From Formosa sp030427735 (GTDB taxonomy: Bacteria > Bacteroidota > Bacteroidia > Flavobacteriales > Flavobacteriaceae): 64,000 nucleotides of DNA. The notes beneath the pieces were generated by a model. The model was given only the letters and a program-made list of their open reading frames with translations, was not told the DNA's origin and searched no databases. The position numbers and the translations under genes are program-made. The stretch covers positions 3,348,001 through 3,412,000 of the forward strand of contig NZ_CP195158.1 in the NCBI RefSeq assembly GCF_051200825.1, given 5' to 3'. Each line of letters opens with the position of its first letter. Position 1 is the stretch's first letter. Below, piece after piece: positions 8,651 through 18,314 of this stretch.

Positions 8651-8680
8651 ATTTGCCTATACAAAGGTGTATGGGCAAAT
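8651..8680 (+). terminator. Probable terminator of the VOC operon
   Basis: A 12-bp stem ATTTGCCTATAC/GTATGGGCAAAT with one G-T wobble and a 6-nt loop, ~70 bp after the PhnB-like stop. Only a weak T-tract follows, so efficiency is uncertain. Confidence 0.55.
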
Positions 8681-8758
8681 AAATTTAGTGTTAAAGTCAT
8701 TTTTTATTATTTAAAAATAAATTAATATTGCACTCGTATTTAATGATTTAGAACGACT

Positions 8759-9775
8759 ATGAGACAGAGACTTACAAAAAAAATCCACCTTAAACACAAA
8801 ATTTTTGCAGCTGCAGTTTTACTTACAGCTTCGTCTGTATTGGGTACAAAAACCTTGGCCAAATACAGAATAAACCCTAAGCATAAATTTCATCGTTTAG
8901 ATTTTAAAGTCGATAATTACAACAATTTACCTTTCACATTACCAGATCACGAATTTAAGCCGCTTTTTGCCTACAAAAATGCTGATTTTGAAACTTCGCT
9001 TACTAACGAAATTTCAAAAAATTCAACCTGGAAAAACTTAATAGATAACAAAAGGATGTCTATTGGTGTTATAGATTTGAGCCAGCCAGAGGCTCCTAGA
9101 TTTGCTCAAATAAACGGCGAAGAAATGATGTATGCGGCAAGTCTTCCTAAAATTGCTGTTTTACTAGCTGCCGAAGACGCCTTGGAAAAAGGCGAGTTAC
9201 AAGCAACTCCAGATGTTAAAAGCGATATGAGGCAAATGATTAGCCGTTCTAACAACCAAGCAACGACTAGAATGATAGATCGTCTTGGTTTTCAAAAAAT
9301 AGAAAGTGTACTCACCGCGCCCGAATATCATTTATACGAACCCAATAATGGAGGCGGCTTATGGGTAGGCAAGCGCTATGCCGCTTCTGGACCTACCAAC
9401 AGAGAACCTTTAAAAAACCTAAGCCATGCGGCTTCTGCCGATCAGGTGTGCCGCTTTTATTATTTAATGTTACATGGCAAGTTGGTAACTCCAGAACGTT
9501 CTAAACACATGTTAGACATGATGGAAAATCCAGAATTGCATCATAAATTTGTAAATACCCTAGAGCGTATAGACCCCGATGCTAGATTATTTAGAAAATC
9601 TGGTAGTTGGAGAAATTGGCATTCCGACTCTATTCTTGTTTGGAGCGAAGATCGCAAGTATATTTTGGTAGCTTTAATTGAAAATGAAAATGGTGAGCAA
9701 ATAATTCGTAATTTGGTTGAGCCCATAGAAAAGGCTATTAACTCCAAACCAAATGCTGCCAATACAGAAAGTTAA
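8759..9775 (+). CDS. Exported class A beta-lactamase-like serine hydrolase
   Basis: This 338-residue protein starts with a basic N-region and a hydrophobic segment (residues ~14-30), so it is exported or membrane-tethered. It carries the three active-site motifs of the class A beta-lactamase/DD-peptidase fold: SLPK with the nucleophile at S128, SNN at 164-166, and KSG in FRKSGSWRNW near 280. An EPLKN at 216-220 could be the deacylation Glu motif, although its spacing from SNN is longer than in true lactamases. Resistance to beta-lactams is therefore not implied; cell-wall peptide hydrolysis is as likely. Its end overlaps the transporter gene by 23 bp. Confidence 0.8.
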   Translation: MRQRLTKKIHLKHKIFAAAVLLTASSVLGTKTLAKYRINPKHKFHRLDFKVDNYNNLPFTLPDHEFKPLFAYKNADFETSLTNEISKNSTWKNLIDNKRMSIGVIDLSQPEAPRFAQINGEEMMYAASLPKIAVLLAAEDALEKGELQATPDVKSDMRQMISRSNNQATTRMIDRLGFQKIESVLTAPEYHLYEPNNGGGLWVGKRYAASGPTNREPLKNLSHAASADQVCRFYYLMLHGKLVTPERSKHMLDMMENPELHHKFVNTLERIDPDARLFRKSGSWRNWHSDSILVWSEDRKYILVALIENENGEQIIRNLVEPIEKAINSKPNAANTES

Positions 9776-12599
9776 AACCTACTTACTAGACGTTTTTGAC
9801 ATTAATGAAGATGAGCTTCAGAAAACCCTGTTGCTACAACTCAATATTTTTTTATTAATTACAACCTTACTGGTTGTAAAGCCTACAATAAATTCTTTAT
9901 TTCTTTCAGAATTAACCGCTAAAGCCTTGCCTTTAGCTTATATTTTTACGGCAGCTTCGGCAGTAATAGGCTCTTACTTTTACGACAAATTCCTGGAGCG
10001 TTATAAGTTAAACCGAGTAATAGAACTTACCCTATGGGGATGTTTGCTATCCTTAATTATTTTTGGTATTGCTTTAAGTACGCATTTAAAACTAGGCTAT
10101 TTATTGTACATCCCCTACATTTGGGTAGCCATTTATGGTTTATTAACCACATCGCAATTCTGGATTTTAGCAAATTTAGTCTACAACATTAGAGAAGCCA
10201 AACGCATTTTTGGCTTTATAGGCGCTGGCGCTATTGCTGGGGGAATTTTTGGAGGGTATCTCGCTTCGTTATTAACCAATTTTATAAATTCCGAGCACTT
10301 ATTATTTGTCGCAGCCGCACTACTACTCTGCTGTTTGCCCATTACAAAATATATATGGAACACCAATGTAGCCAACACCAACTTAGCTAATATCGCCCAT
10401 AAATCAGAACACAAAGGCGAGTCTCCTATTGCTTTAATTAAACAATCTAAACTGCTATCCAGAATTGCATTGGTTATTGGCATAGGTGTTATTGTAGCTA
10501 AACTTGTAGACTATCAATACAGCCATTATGCTTCCGAAATGATTTTAAATCAGGAAAAACTAACATCATTTTTCGGGTTTTGGTTTTCTACTTTAAGTGT
10601 TATTTCGTTGGTTATCCAACTCTTTTTAACCAAACGTATTGTTGGTACATTTGGAGTCGGAAAATCGTTATTATGGCTTCCTGTTGGTATTTTAATAGGC
10701 TCTATAATCCTACTCTTTGTTCCCGAATTAGGAGTAATCGTTTTTATAAAAATAGTAGATGGTAGTTTAAAGCAATCCGTAAATAAATCGGCTACAGAAT
10801 TATTGTCTATCCCCATCCCGATAGACATCAAGAAAAAAACCAAAACATTTATAGATGTTGTTGTAGACAGTATTGCTACAGGATTGGCGGGACTTATTCT
10901 TATCTTTTTTATTAACGGCCTAAAAATACATTCTATTTATGTTAGCTTAATTACCATAGTACTCATTATAGTTTGGATTGTGGTTATTTTTAAACTGCGT
11001 TCGGCTTATGTAGATGCGTTTAAAAACCTATTGGATCCTCCGCACTTGAGCATCCAAAACGACAAACCTAAAAAAGAAGAACGCCCAGTAAGATCTATTA
11101 TAAGCAGTATCATTGAAGTTTTTGAACACGGAACAGAAAACCAAATGATACACATGCTAAAACGCACATTGGAAGCTCCAGACGAACGCTTATTTTCTTC
11201 AATTAAGCAACTCCTTCAACACCCTTCAGACCATGTAAAAGCATTAGCAATAGAAAACTTATATTACCTAAAAACAGAAGATCTTTCCGAACAAATAGAA
11301 CCCTTAATCCAAAAACCCGATCAGTTACTTACAACAGATGCTTTTAGATATTTAATCCACAAAAGCAAACGTAATACCTTACACTTATTTAACGCGTATT
11401 TAAAGAGTGAAGACGAATCTATAAAAAACGCAACCTTAATCGGACTGTCACTTGAGTTAAAAAACAATCCAATCATCCAGCAACGCTTCAATTTCGATTA
11501 TTACCTACAAAAAGCAATAAACGAGTGGAGCATTTCTACAGACGATACCTATAAAACGAATAAAATAAAAGTTATTTTAGAAGCCATTGGTAACATTCAC
11601 GCCAAGTCGTTTTACTACATTATTAGCAACCAATTAAAAACGAACACAAGTAGCATAGCCATTGTTGCACTGCAAAGCGCTGCCAAAACCAAGTCTACAG
11701 AATTTATAGATTCTATGGTTAATTGGTTATCTAAAAAAGAAACACGCCAACAAGCCATAAAAAGTTTACACAGTTATGGAGAACATATAATAGACGACCT
11801 CGTAATAAAAACCATTAACGAACAATACGATTTAGACGACGCCCACATTATTCCTGTAGTTATAGAGCGTTTTGCTTCTCAAAAATCGATTAACGCCTTA
11901 CTTAAACTTATAGACAACACAGAACATTCGGTAACCATTGAAGCCATTGATGCACTTAGACGATTAAAATGGAAACACCCACATTTAAAAATAAAGGATC
12001 GCTATTTAGTTGATAAAATTTTAGACGAATGCCAAATTTACCAAAGCATGCTATCGTCTATTCACTCTCAAATCATCATAAAATTTAAAGAAAAAGCCGA
12101 ACACAAAACTAATGAAGAAGAAGATGAAGCCAGGCATGGTTTAATGCAAATTCTAGAACAACGTTTAGACCGACAATTGCAACGCATTTTTAAATTTTTA
12201 GGCATTAAATATCCGCCAAAGGAAATTGACCCGATTTTTGACATCATCTTAAATGGCGAAGAAGAACAACGCGTTAATGCGATAGAATTTTTAGACAATA
12301 TTTTAGATTACCACTTAAAACGAGAACTTATTCCCATAGCCGAATCGGCCTTTTTTAATGATGATATTACCGAAGAAATCATTAAAAAATTAAATTTGAA
12401 GGTGTACAGCGAAGCCGAATGTTATCGCATTTTATTGCAACGCCACGACTTAAAAATTAAGCATGCAGTACTGTATTTAATAGAAAAAACTAAAAACAAA
12501 ACATTTATACCACTTGTAGAAATGGTGTTAACCGACCATAGCGAAACTGTAAGAAAACAAGCCCAGCAAACCTTAGCTTATTTAAAGCATTTGGTTTAA
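9753..12599 (+). CDS. ATP/ADP-carrier-like MFS transporter fused to HEAT repeats
   Basis: This 948-residue membrane protein has about ten to twelve helices in residues 25-425 in a pattern resembling the NTP/NDP antiporter branch (TTLLVVKPTINSLFLSELT at the start, GFIGAGAIAGGIFGG inside). A cytoplasmic C-terminal half of ~500 residues follows, built of HEAT-like helical pairs (DERLFSSIKQLLQHPSDHVK; HSVTIEAIDALRRLKW). Such fusions occur in free-living Bacteroidota and their substrates are unknown; true ATP import is not established. It overlaps the serine hydrolase gene, indicating one operon. Confidence 0.75.
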   Translation: MLPIQKVKTYLLDVFDINEDELQKTLLLQLNIFLLITTLLVVKPTINSLFLSELTAKALPLAYIFTAASAVIGSYFYDKFLERYKLNRVIELTLWGCLLSLIIFGIALSTHLKLGYLLYIPYIWVAIYGLLTTSQFWILANLVYNIREAKRIFGFIGAGAIAGGIFGGYLASLLTNFINSEHLLFVAAALLLCCLPITKYIWNTNVANTNLANIAHKSEHKGESPIALIKQSKLLSRIALVIGIGVIVAKLVDYQYSHYASEMILNQEKLTSFFGFWFSTLSVISLVIQLFLTKRIVGTFGVGKSLLWLPVGILIGSIILLFVPELGVIVFIKIVDGSLKQSVNKSATELLSIPIPIDIKKKTKTFIDVVVDSIATGLAGLILIFFINGLKIHSIYVSLITIVLIIVWIVVIFKLRSAYVDAFKNLLDPPHLSIQNDKPKKEERPVRSIISSIIEVFEHGTENQMIHMLKRTLEAPDERLFSSIKQLLQHPSDHVKALAIENLYYLKTEDLSEQIEPLIQKPDQLLTTDAFRYLIHKSKRNTLHLFNAYLKSEDESIKNATLIGLSLELKNNPIIQQRFNFDYYLQKAINEWSISTDDTYKTNKIKVILEAIGNIHAKSFYYIISNQLKTNTSSIAIVALQSAAKTKSTEFIDSMVNWLSKKETRQQAIKSLHSYGEHIIDDLVIKTINEQYDLDDAHIIPVVIERFASQKSINALLKLIDNTEHSVTIEAIDALRRLKWKHPHLKIKDRYLVDKILDECQIYQSMLSSIHSQIIIKFKEKAEHKTNEEEDEARHGLMQILEQRLDRQLQRIFKFLGIKYPPKEIDPIFDIILNGEEEQRVNAIEFLDNILDYHLKRELIPIAESAFFNDDITEEIIKKLNLKVYSEAECYRILLQRHDLKIKHAVLYLIEKTKNKTFIPLVEMVLTDHSETVRKQAQQTLAYLKHLV

Positions 12600-12617
12600 T
12601 TCTAGTTGTAAGTAATT

Positions 12618-13109
12618 TTGAAAAAAACACTAACTATAATATTGATCTTGACCTTAGGACTTTATTCTTGTAAGTCCGAAAAGAAGTATTGGGACTATAA
12701 AGAATCGGACTTCTATGAAGTTCAAGGAATTATTGATTATGTCGCTTTAAATAAGAATCCTTTTGATAGTCCCAGAATCAAAAATGTAAGTTATACTTAT
12801 TTCTTAGACCGACCTATTCCTAAAAAAGGAATTGAAAAAAATCTTGACATGTCGGAAATAAACAATGGAATTTATTTTAACGATATAGAAAACGGATATC
12901 CCATTTTAATTTTAGTTCACAATAATGACGAAAATATTAGTTTCTGCGGACAGATTGGAATTCTTGACAGTTTAAACCCAAAGGAAAAAAGATTTCTTAC
13001 TAAACACTTTCAAAGTAAAATGGAAAAGCTAAAAAAAGAAACACCTGATTACATTTACAACGCATTAGTAAAAGACACAATAACGGAGAACCAAACTGAC
13101 AAAAAATAA
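12618..13109 (+). CDS. Hypothetical lipoprotein (TTG start)
   Basis: A 163-residue protein with signal peptide and lipobox LYSC. No ATG is available; a TTG at 12618 begins MKKTLTIILILTLGLYSC, which is convincing as a lipoprotein signal. The mature region has IENGYPILILVHNNDEN and a charged C-terminus. No family is recognised. It lies 18 bp after the transporter, probably in the same transcript. Codon use is more AT-rich than its neighbours, possibly reflecting recent acquisition. Confidence 0.65.
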   Translation: MKKTLTIILILTLGLYSCKSEKKYWDYKESDFYEVQGIIDYVALNKNPFDSPRIKNVSYTYFLDRPIPKKGIEKNLDMSEINNGIYFNDIENGYPILILVHNNDENISFCGQIGILDSLNPKEKRFLTKHFQSKMEKLKKETPDYIYNALVKDTITENQTDKK

Positions 13110-13170
13110 AAAAACTACTTACGGCAGTATTTCACTAAGTGTGTAAATTTACCATAAACAAAACCGGAAG

Positions 13171-14433
13171 TTATTCGTCTTCTTTCAATATAATATCGTC
13201 TATTTTAGAAGCTAGCATTAAGTGGTCGTAAGCCGAGTTTTTATGCAAGACATTAGACATTAAACACACTGCATAGCGTTTTCCGCCTGGGTGCTCTACA
13301 ATGGCGACAGAATTCATGTAATTATATCTGTTTCCTTGGTATTTTCCACATGGGCCTAAATCTTTAGCACAAGAATACAAACTTCCAGATTTAAAATACA
13401 CCGCGGCACTGTCTAATTTCTTGGAGGCTGCATATCGAATTCTTCTATCGGTTAAAAACAATAATCGCTTCATTTCTAAACTCGACTTATAATCGATTAC
13501 TTCGCCTTTTTCTAATGCAATAACAAATTTCATAAGACCAATTGGAGTACCGGTACTACCGCCACGACCCGGAATATACCCACCTGCACCTTCGGTAAAA
13601 AATTTACCTAAGCGCCACTCATCTTCTGTAATTCCTAATTCGCGTAAAGGTTCATTTACCAAGTTAATAGCCATTTCGGACAACTCACTTTTCGAAGTGC
13701 TCTTAAAATAAGCTTCGGCCTGTTCGAAAGTTAAATTCGGATATTCGCCTTGAAACACATGCATTAAAACAGCTTCGCGCCAAACTACACTAGCCGCCCC
13801 GTTATTACTTACAGACAACATGTGGTCTAACCACTCGTAAAGTGAAAACACATCTGTAGCCCTTATGGTCCGTCTGGTTAATTTTTCAGTATCTAAATCG
13901 TAAATGGGTACCGTATGGTGATCGTGTAAAGCCCAATTGCCAGCGGTAATCTTTTTAGTTTTTAACAATTCCCGACGCTGCTCGAAATCCCCTTCAGGAA
14001 AAATTTGGCATAACTGGTTAAAAAACGCTGTTAAAACCACCAATTTACCAACACTTCCTGGTTGGTATTGGGCACTCTCCCGATGTTGGGCATAACGAAT
14101 AGGCTGTCCGTTAGTCATTTCTACAATCCCTAACGAGTAATTTTTATCTAAGCCCCTAAACAACCCCTCTATTTTATGCTGTAAGGTATCGTTTACTTCT
14201 GGCATATTTTGGATTTCCTTCTTGCGATTAACCAAATTTAAGCGAATAGAATCTAAAGGCATAAATGCGCCTGCGGGAATACGATGGCTTTCTACATCGC
14301 CACTTTTCACTTTCTCCAGATACACCAGACGTTTAATTCCTGTTAACTGATAACCATCTATGGGATAAAAACGGGCTGCTGTAAACCCTAAAGACATAAA
14401 TACAACAATTAAAACAACAACTAGTTTTTTCAT
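13171..14433 (-). CDS. Exported penicillin-binding-like serine hydrolase
   Basis: This 420-residue protein has an N-terminal signal or anchor (MKKLVVVLIVVFMSLGF). The class A beta-lactamase/transpeptidase-like motifs are SVGK (nucleophile S127), SNN in SVSNNGAAS, and KSG in VYFKSGSLYSC. Insertions make it longer than ordinary beta-lactamases (~290 residues). It starts 2 bp after the stop of the dikinase-like gene, so the pair is translationally linked. Substrate is unknown; a periplasmic D-Ala peptidase or esterase role is inferred from motifs only. Confidence 0.75.
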   Translation of the reverse strand: MKKLVVVLIVVFMSLGFTAARFYPIDGYQLTGIKRLVYLEKVKSGDVESHRIPAGAFMPLDSIRLNLVNRKKEIQNMPEVNDTLQHKIEGLFRGLDKNYSLGIVEMTNGQPIRYAQHRESAQYQPGSVGKLVVLTAFFNQLCQIFPEGDFEQRRELLKTKKITAGNWALHDHHTVPIYDLDTEKLTRRTIRATDVFSLYEWLDHMLSVSNNGAASVVWREAVLMHVFQGEYPNLTFEQAEAYFKSTSKSELSEMAINLVNEPLRELGITEDEWRLGKFFTEGAGGYIPGRGGSTGTPIGLMKFVIALEKGEVIDYKSSLEMKRLLFLTDRRIRYAASKKLDSAAVYFKSGSLYSCAKDLGPCGKYQGNRYNYMNSVAIVEHPGGKRYAVCLMSNVLHKNSAYDHLMLASKIDDIILKEDE

Positions 14434-14435
14434 AA

Positions 14436-17330
14436 TTATAATGGCGTAGTGTTAGATATGGTTTTGTTTAAATTAACTACTGGGGTAATAGACTCCAAGT
14501 AAGCGGAACTTTTAGCACTTTTATTTTCCACAAATGGGCGCACCTGAAACAACCATATTTTATTGTCTTTAAACCCGAGCTCGACATCGTAAGGTCCGTG
14601 AATACCTTTAGCTGTCATTTTTTCGGCTAACAATTTGCTAAATGCATTAAGCTCACTTAAATGTTTTTCGCTTACAATTGGTTTTTCAAAGGTAGTGAAA
14701 TGACGTTCTGTACCACCTGTTTTTGGCAACGACAAATACGAAGGCTCTCTAGATGGCGCGATTAAAAAAGTATTTCCATCATTTTTAATACCCCATGTTT
14801 CAGCAGCCTGCCCATCTACGGCACCGCCAACTCCTCTGCTAAAGGCTACGGTTATTTCGTCGGTATTGCCACTGCTAACGCCCTTGGTAATCATAACTCC
14901 AGAAAAATCGTTATTAACCCCAGGTATAACAACTATAGACGGATATACATTTTCTGGGTTTGTTAAGTATTTCTGACGCCATTTAAAGCTACGCTCGGTA
15001 TAAGGCGAGGCCCAAACCGTTTTTATGCCTTCAATAATTTTATCGCGATCGAGCACATTAAACAATGTCAGGTTCAACCCTGCGCCGGTAAAACTTTTAA
15101 GATCTTCCATATTGGTATCACTTCTTAAAAACACAGGCGTTTCGCCTATTGAAGACCCTAAAACGGATTCAAATTGCGTTTCTAAATCGATTATAAATTC
15201 ATCTAAAAGTGGCATATCGATTATTAACTGTCTAAGCTTTGCCAATTCTGTTAATTGATACGTTTCAATAGCTTCCGAAGTCTTACCCTCGGCCTGCATT
15301 TGTCTTGCTGTATTAAAAATCTTGTTTAAATATTCCCAATACGTGGTGTTTTGATTAGGGATATCTTGTTTCATATGATTTAAAAATATACCAAACGGAA
15401 TAACAAAACCTTCAACCACATGCTCTGGAAAATTAGATTTTAATTCTCCTAAATTAGCAGCTTTCGGGCCGCAATAAATCCCTGAAGACTCGGCATTCAC
15501 TTCCCTTAAATTTAGAATGGTAGTGCGATCCAATTTAATTTTATCTACAGGAACAGTAATCATATCGTGCTGTTGCACGGTTTTAGAAAACAACTGATTT
15601 TCGCTCGCCGTCATCTCGCTTTCTGGTTTCATAATTACCGTGCCTTTATTAGATACGGCATAAAACACTGTCTGACCTTGAAATTTCTTAAACTCGGTTA
15701 CATTTTCGGAAGAAACCGCCGCATTTGGAATCCCTAAATTTCTGGCCAACAACTGCACATGCGATACTAAATTTCCTTCGGAAACCGTTAAAATACCTGC
15801 AATCGGTTTTAAATCGGATGGCGGTCTGCTAAATATATAAATATGGTTAGGATTAACTTCTAAATCTTCGCCAGAACCTTCAACAACAATTAATTTCCCT
15901 TTGGCATACCCTGGATTAAGTCCGTGAACATGGCTCTGATTGCTTAAGTTTAACACACGATTATTTAATGCCGATTCCGAAGTGATAAAATTTCCTAATT
16001 TACCAATACTATTCCCTAAAGGCAAAGCAACCGAACCTCTAATTCTGTCGTCTAAAAAACCATGCACCAGTGGTTCAAAAGCTTCGTACACCCTAACAAC
16101 GTCGCTAAACACAGCACTGTTTTTACCCGTTCCCCACTCCAATTGTTTTCTGGCAGCTTCTAAGGTTTCTGTTAATGTTTCTAACGATAAATCGGATGCT
16201 TCAGAAACCGACAATTGCCCCTCTAAATGTTTCCATTCCCAAATTTCGGTATAGCCAGATGCCGCCGATGCGGTGCTTAAATAACAAATTTTACTTAACA
16301 ACGATTGTAAGTTGTGTTCTGGATATTCGTTGATTTGCTTTGTAATTAGCAATTCGAGTTTTAGCGATAAATCTAGTAAACCTAAACGCCCGCTTGCCGA
16401 TGGCTCTTCCAAAATATGCGTGCGGATATACCACATTAACTCTGAAGCACCTTCAATTTTAGTAGCAACATCTGCATCTTTATATGCATTAATAAAACCA
16501 ACCGTTTTACTTTTAATATCGGCATTGGTTAATTCGGTTAAAAACACGTTTAAACTTTCAATTTGCACAGGCTCAAAATATGTGTGCATGGTTAACATTA
16601 GGGCATCTAACTGCTTATTTAAATCGGGGGTTAATTTACTAGCCTGTTCGGTTTTAAAAGTACTGACTTTGGTGATATCTGAAGGCTCTGGATTGCCATG
16701 AATTTTAATACGTAAGTTCATAAATGGCTCGTAATTTTCTGCCAAAACTTTAGATTGGCTACGCATTAATTGGGCAACGTTGTCATCGCCAGCATGTGGA
16801 ATATCCTTTACAGCTTGTCGTAACAGGTAAAAATGTTTCGTTAAAAATTCATCGTGCTTTAAAACCTTAATAAAAAAGTCTTTTCCCCAAGCCTGCTCAT
16901 CCTCGGCCTGAATATGCCCCCTGTAATATTGTGCTTTTCTATTAATCCATCCGTCGTCTACAGATTTTAAATACCGTTCTAACAAATATTGCTTCAATCT
17001 GGAAAAATTATGCTCGCGATCTAAAAAAGCATCCTGATTTGTAGAAGCCAAAATCTGACCAAAGTATATGTGATTTGATTCTCCTAATGCAATCACTTCA
17101 TCTTTATATCTGGCATGCTGTACACCGCCATCTTCGCAAGGCTCTTTGGGCATATTTATAGTACCATCGTCGCAAAACCAACGAATATCTCTATAAGGCC
17201 CTCTAACATCCGATTTATACTTTTTCACTAAACCTTTTAATGCCTCATTGCTAACAGGTGTACTTTTTTTTTGGCATAAAGCGGTATTAAACCAAAATAA
17301 CATTGCAGAGGCAAAACATATAAATTTCAT
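14436..17330 (-). CDS. Exported PEP-synthase/glucan-water-dikinase-like phosphotransferase
   Basis: This 964-residue protein begins with a clear Sec signal peptide (MKFICFASAMLFWFNTALC). After ~450 helical residues it has a mobile phosphohistidine-type domain with LVSHVQLLARNLGIP near residue 525. A C-terminal pyruvate-phosphate-dikinase N-type ATP-grasp region follows (GPKAANLGEL, FLRSDTNMEDLKSFTGAG, and a terminal IWLFQVRPF). This order, His domain before ATP-grasp, is reversed relative to PEP synthase and matches alpha-glucan water dikinases, as does SHVxxxARN. Export of an ATP-dependent enzyme is odd. No T9SS sorting domain is apparent. It is the first gene of a pair with the serine hydrolase. 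Confidence 0.75.
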   Translation of the reverse strand: MKFICFASAMLFWFNTALCQKKSTPVSNEALKGLVKKYKSDVRGPYRDIRWFCDDGTINMPKEPCEDGGVQHARYKDEVIALGESNHIYFGQILASTNQDAFLDREHNFSRLKQYLLERYLKSVDDGWINRKAQYYRGHIQAEDEQAWGKDFFIKVLKHDEFLTKHFYLLRQAVKDIPHAGDDNVAQLMRSQSKVLAENYEPFMNLRIKIHGNPEPSDITKVSTFKTEQASKLTPDLNKQLDALMLTMHTYFEPVQIESLNVFLTELTNADIKSKTVGFINAYKDADVATKIEGASELMWYIRTHILEEPSASGRLGLLDLSLKLELLITKQINEYPEHNLQSLLSKICYLSTASAASGYTEIWEWKHLEGQLSVSEASDLSLETLTETLEAARKQLEWGTGKNSAVFSDVVRVYEAFEPLVHGFLDDRIRGSVALPLGNSIGKLGNFITSESALNNRVLNLSNQSHVHGLNPGYAKGKLIVVEGSGEDLEVNPNHIYIFSRPPSDLKPIAGILTVSEGNLVSHVQLLARNLGIPNAAVSSENVTEFKKFQGQTVFYAVSNKGTVIMKPESEMTASENQLFSKTVQQHDMITVPVDKIKLDRTTILNLREVNAESSGIYCGPKAANLGELKSNFPEHVVEGFVIPFGIFLNHMKQDIPNQNTTYWEYLNKIFNTARQMQAEGKTSEAIETYQLTELAKLRQLIIDMPLLDEFIIDLETQFESVLGSSIGETPVFLRSDTNMEDLKSFTGAGLNLTLFNVLDRDKIIEGIKTVWASPYTERSFKWRQKYLTNPENVYPSIVVIPGVNNDFSGVMITKGVSSGNTDEITVAFSRGVGGAVDGQAAETWGIKNDGNTFLIAPSREPSYLSLPKTGGTERHFTTFEKPIVSEKHLSELNAFSKLLAEKMTAKGIHGPYDVELGFKDNKIWLFQVRPFVENKSAKSSAYLESITPVVNLNKTISNTTPL

Positions 17331-17487
17331 AGTATTGGAGTTAAGAAGAACTAAATTATTAAAATTTTGTTAAAGTAAAACTACACGACATATTAATAAG
17401 ATTAACTATTTTGCATTTATTATTTGTTAAGTACATTTATACACCAAAACCGACTGCAGCTCCGCAATGTTAAACATCAGTCTTTAA

Positions 17488-18186
17488 ATGAGAATTTCGA
17501 ACAAAATCTTAATGGCTTTAGCTAGCCTACTATTTAGCATTTCGGTTTGTGCACAAAAACAAGACGGCGAGTTAGGCAGCTGGTTTGTCTACACCTTTAA
17601 CTCTGATTTTGACAATAGTTTATGGGGAATAAATGGCGATATACAATATAGAAATTGGAATGTTACAGGCCTTACCCAACAACTTTTAATTAGGGGCGGA
17701 GGCCATTTTACACCAAAAAACTCTCGGTTTAAATTCACTTTAGGCTACGCCTACATTTCGTCGCATTATCGGGATAATGGTGAATTTAAAAATAGTGAAA
17801 ACCGAATTTATCAAGAAATACGCTACCCTTCTAAACTCGGCGAACGTTTGTACTTGGTACAACGGGTTAGAATAGAACAACGCTTCATTCAAAACGAAAA
17901 CTTTAGAACACGGTTCCGATACTCGCTAGGGATCGACCTCCCTTTAAATCATAGACTGTTAATTAAAAACACTTGGTTTGTATCGTTTTACGACGAAGTG
18001 TTTTTTAATGGACAAAAAGAAATTAGCGACACTGAAAATGTAGATATTTTTGACAGAAACCGCTTGTATTTAAGTTTGGGCTATGTATTCTCTGCGCACC
18101 TAAAAATGTCCTTAGGTTTTTTAAATCAGGTAACTACTGAAACAAATAAAAATCAACTTACGCTTACAGTTGCACATACATTTTAA
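17488..18186 (+). CDS. DUF2490 outer-membrane-like protein
   Basis: This 232-residue protein has a signal peptide ending VCAQ, followed by DGELGSWFVY, the DUF2490 signature, and repeated amphipathic beta-strands with aromatic girdles (RIYQEIRYPSKLGERLYL, RTRFRYSLGIDLPL). It ends in a strand with terminal Phe (VAHTF), typical of BAM-inserted barrels. It is probably a small outer-membrane beta-barrel; function is unknown. It stands divergent from the dikinase-like gene and upstream of tamB. Confidence 0.8.
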   Translation: MRISNKILMALASLLFSISVCAQKQDGELGSWFVYTFNSDFDNSLWGINGDIQYRNWNVTGLTQQLLIRGGGHFTPKNSRFKFTLGYAYISSHYRDNGEFKNSENRIYQEIRYPSKLGERLYLVQRVRIEQRFIQNENFRTRFRYSLGIDLPLNHRLLIKNTWFVSFYDEVFFNGQKEISDTENVDIFDRNRLYLSLGYVFSAHLKMSLGFLNQVTTETNKNQLTLTVAHTF

Positions 18187-18314
18187 AGTAGCTACGTATT
18201 GGTATTACTTCACATCATTCACACTACGTTTATCGATTTTCACATTAAAAAACTCAAAAAAACAAGGTGTAATTGTGTAATTATGATATTTTTGATAACC
18301 AAATCTTTACGCTA

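Noticed and set aside
8759..9775. Calling the serine hydrolase a beta-lactamase resistance gene
   Set aside because: Motif spacing differs from true class A enzymes and no resistance context exists; only the fold is supported.
15940..16701. Two plus-strand open frames inside the dikinase-like gene
   Set aside because: They are Ser/Leu-rich shadows of the opposite strand, without family features.
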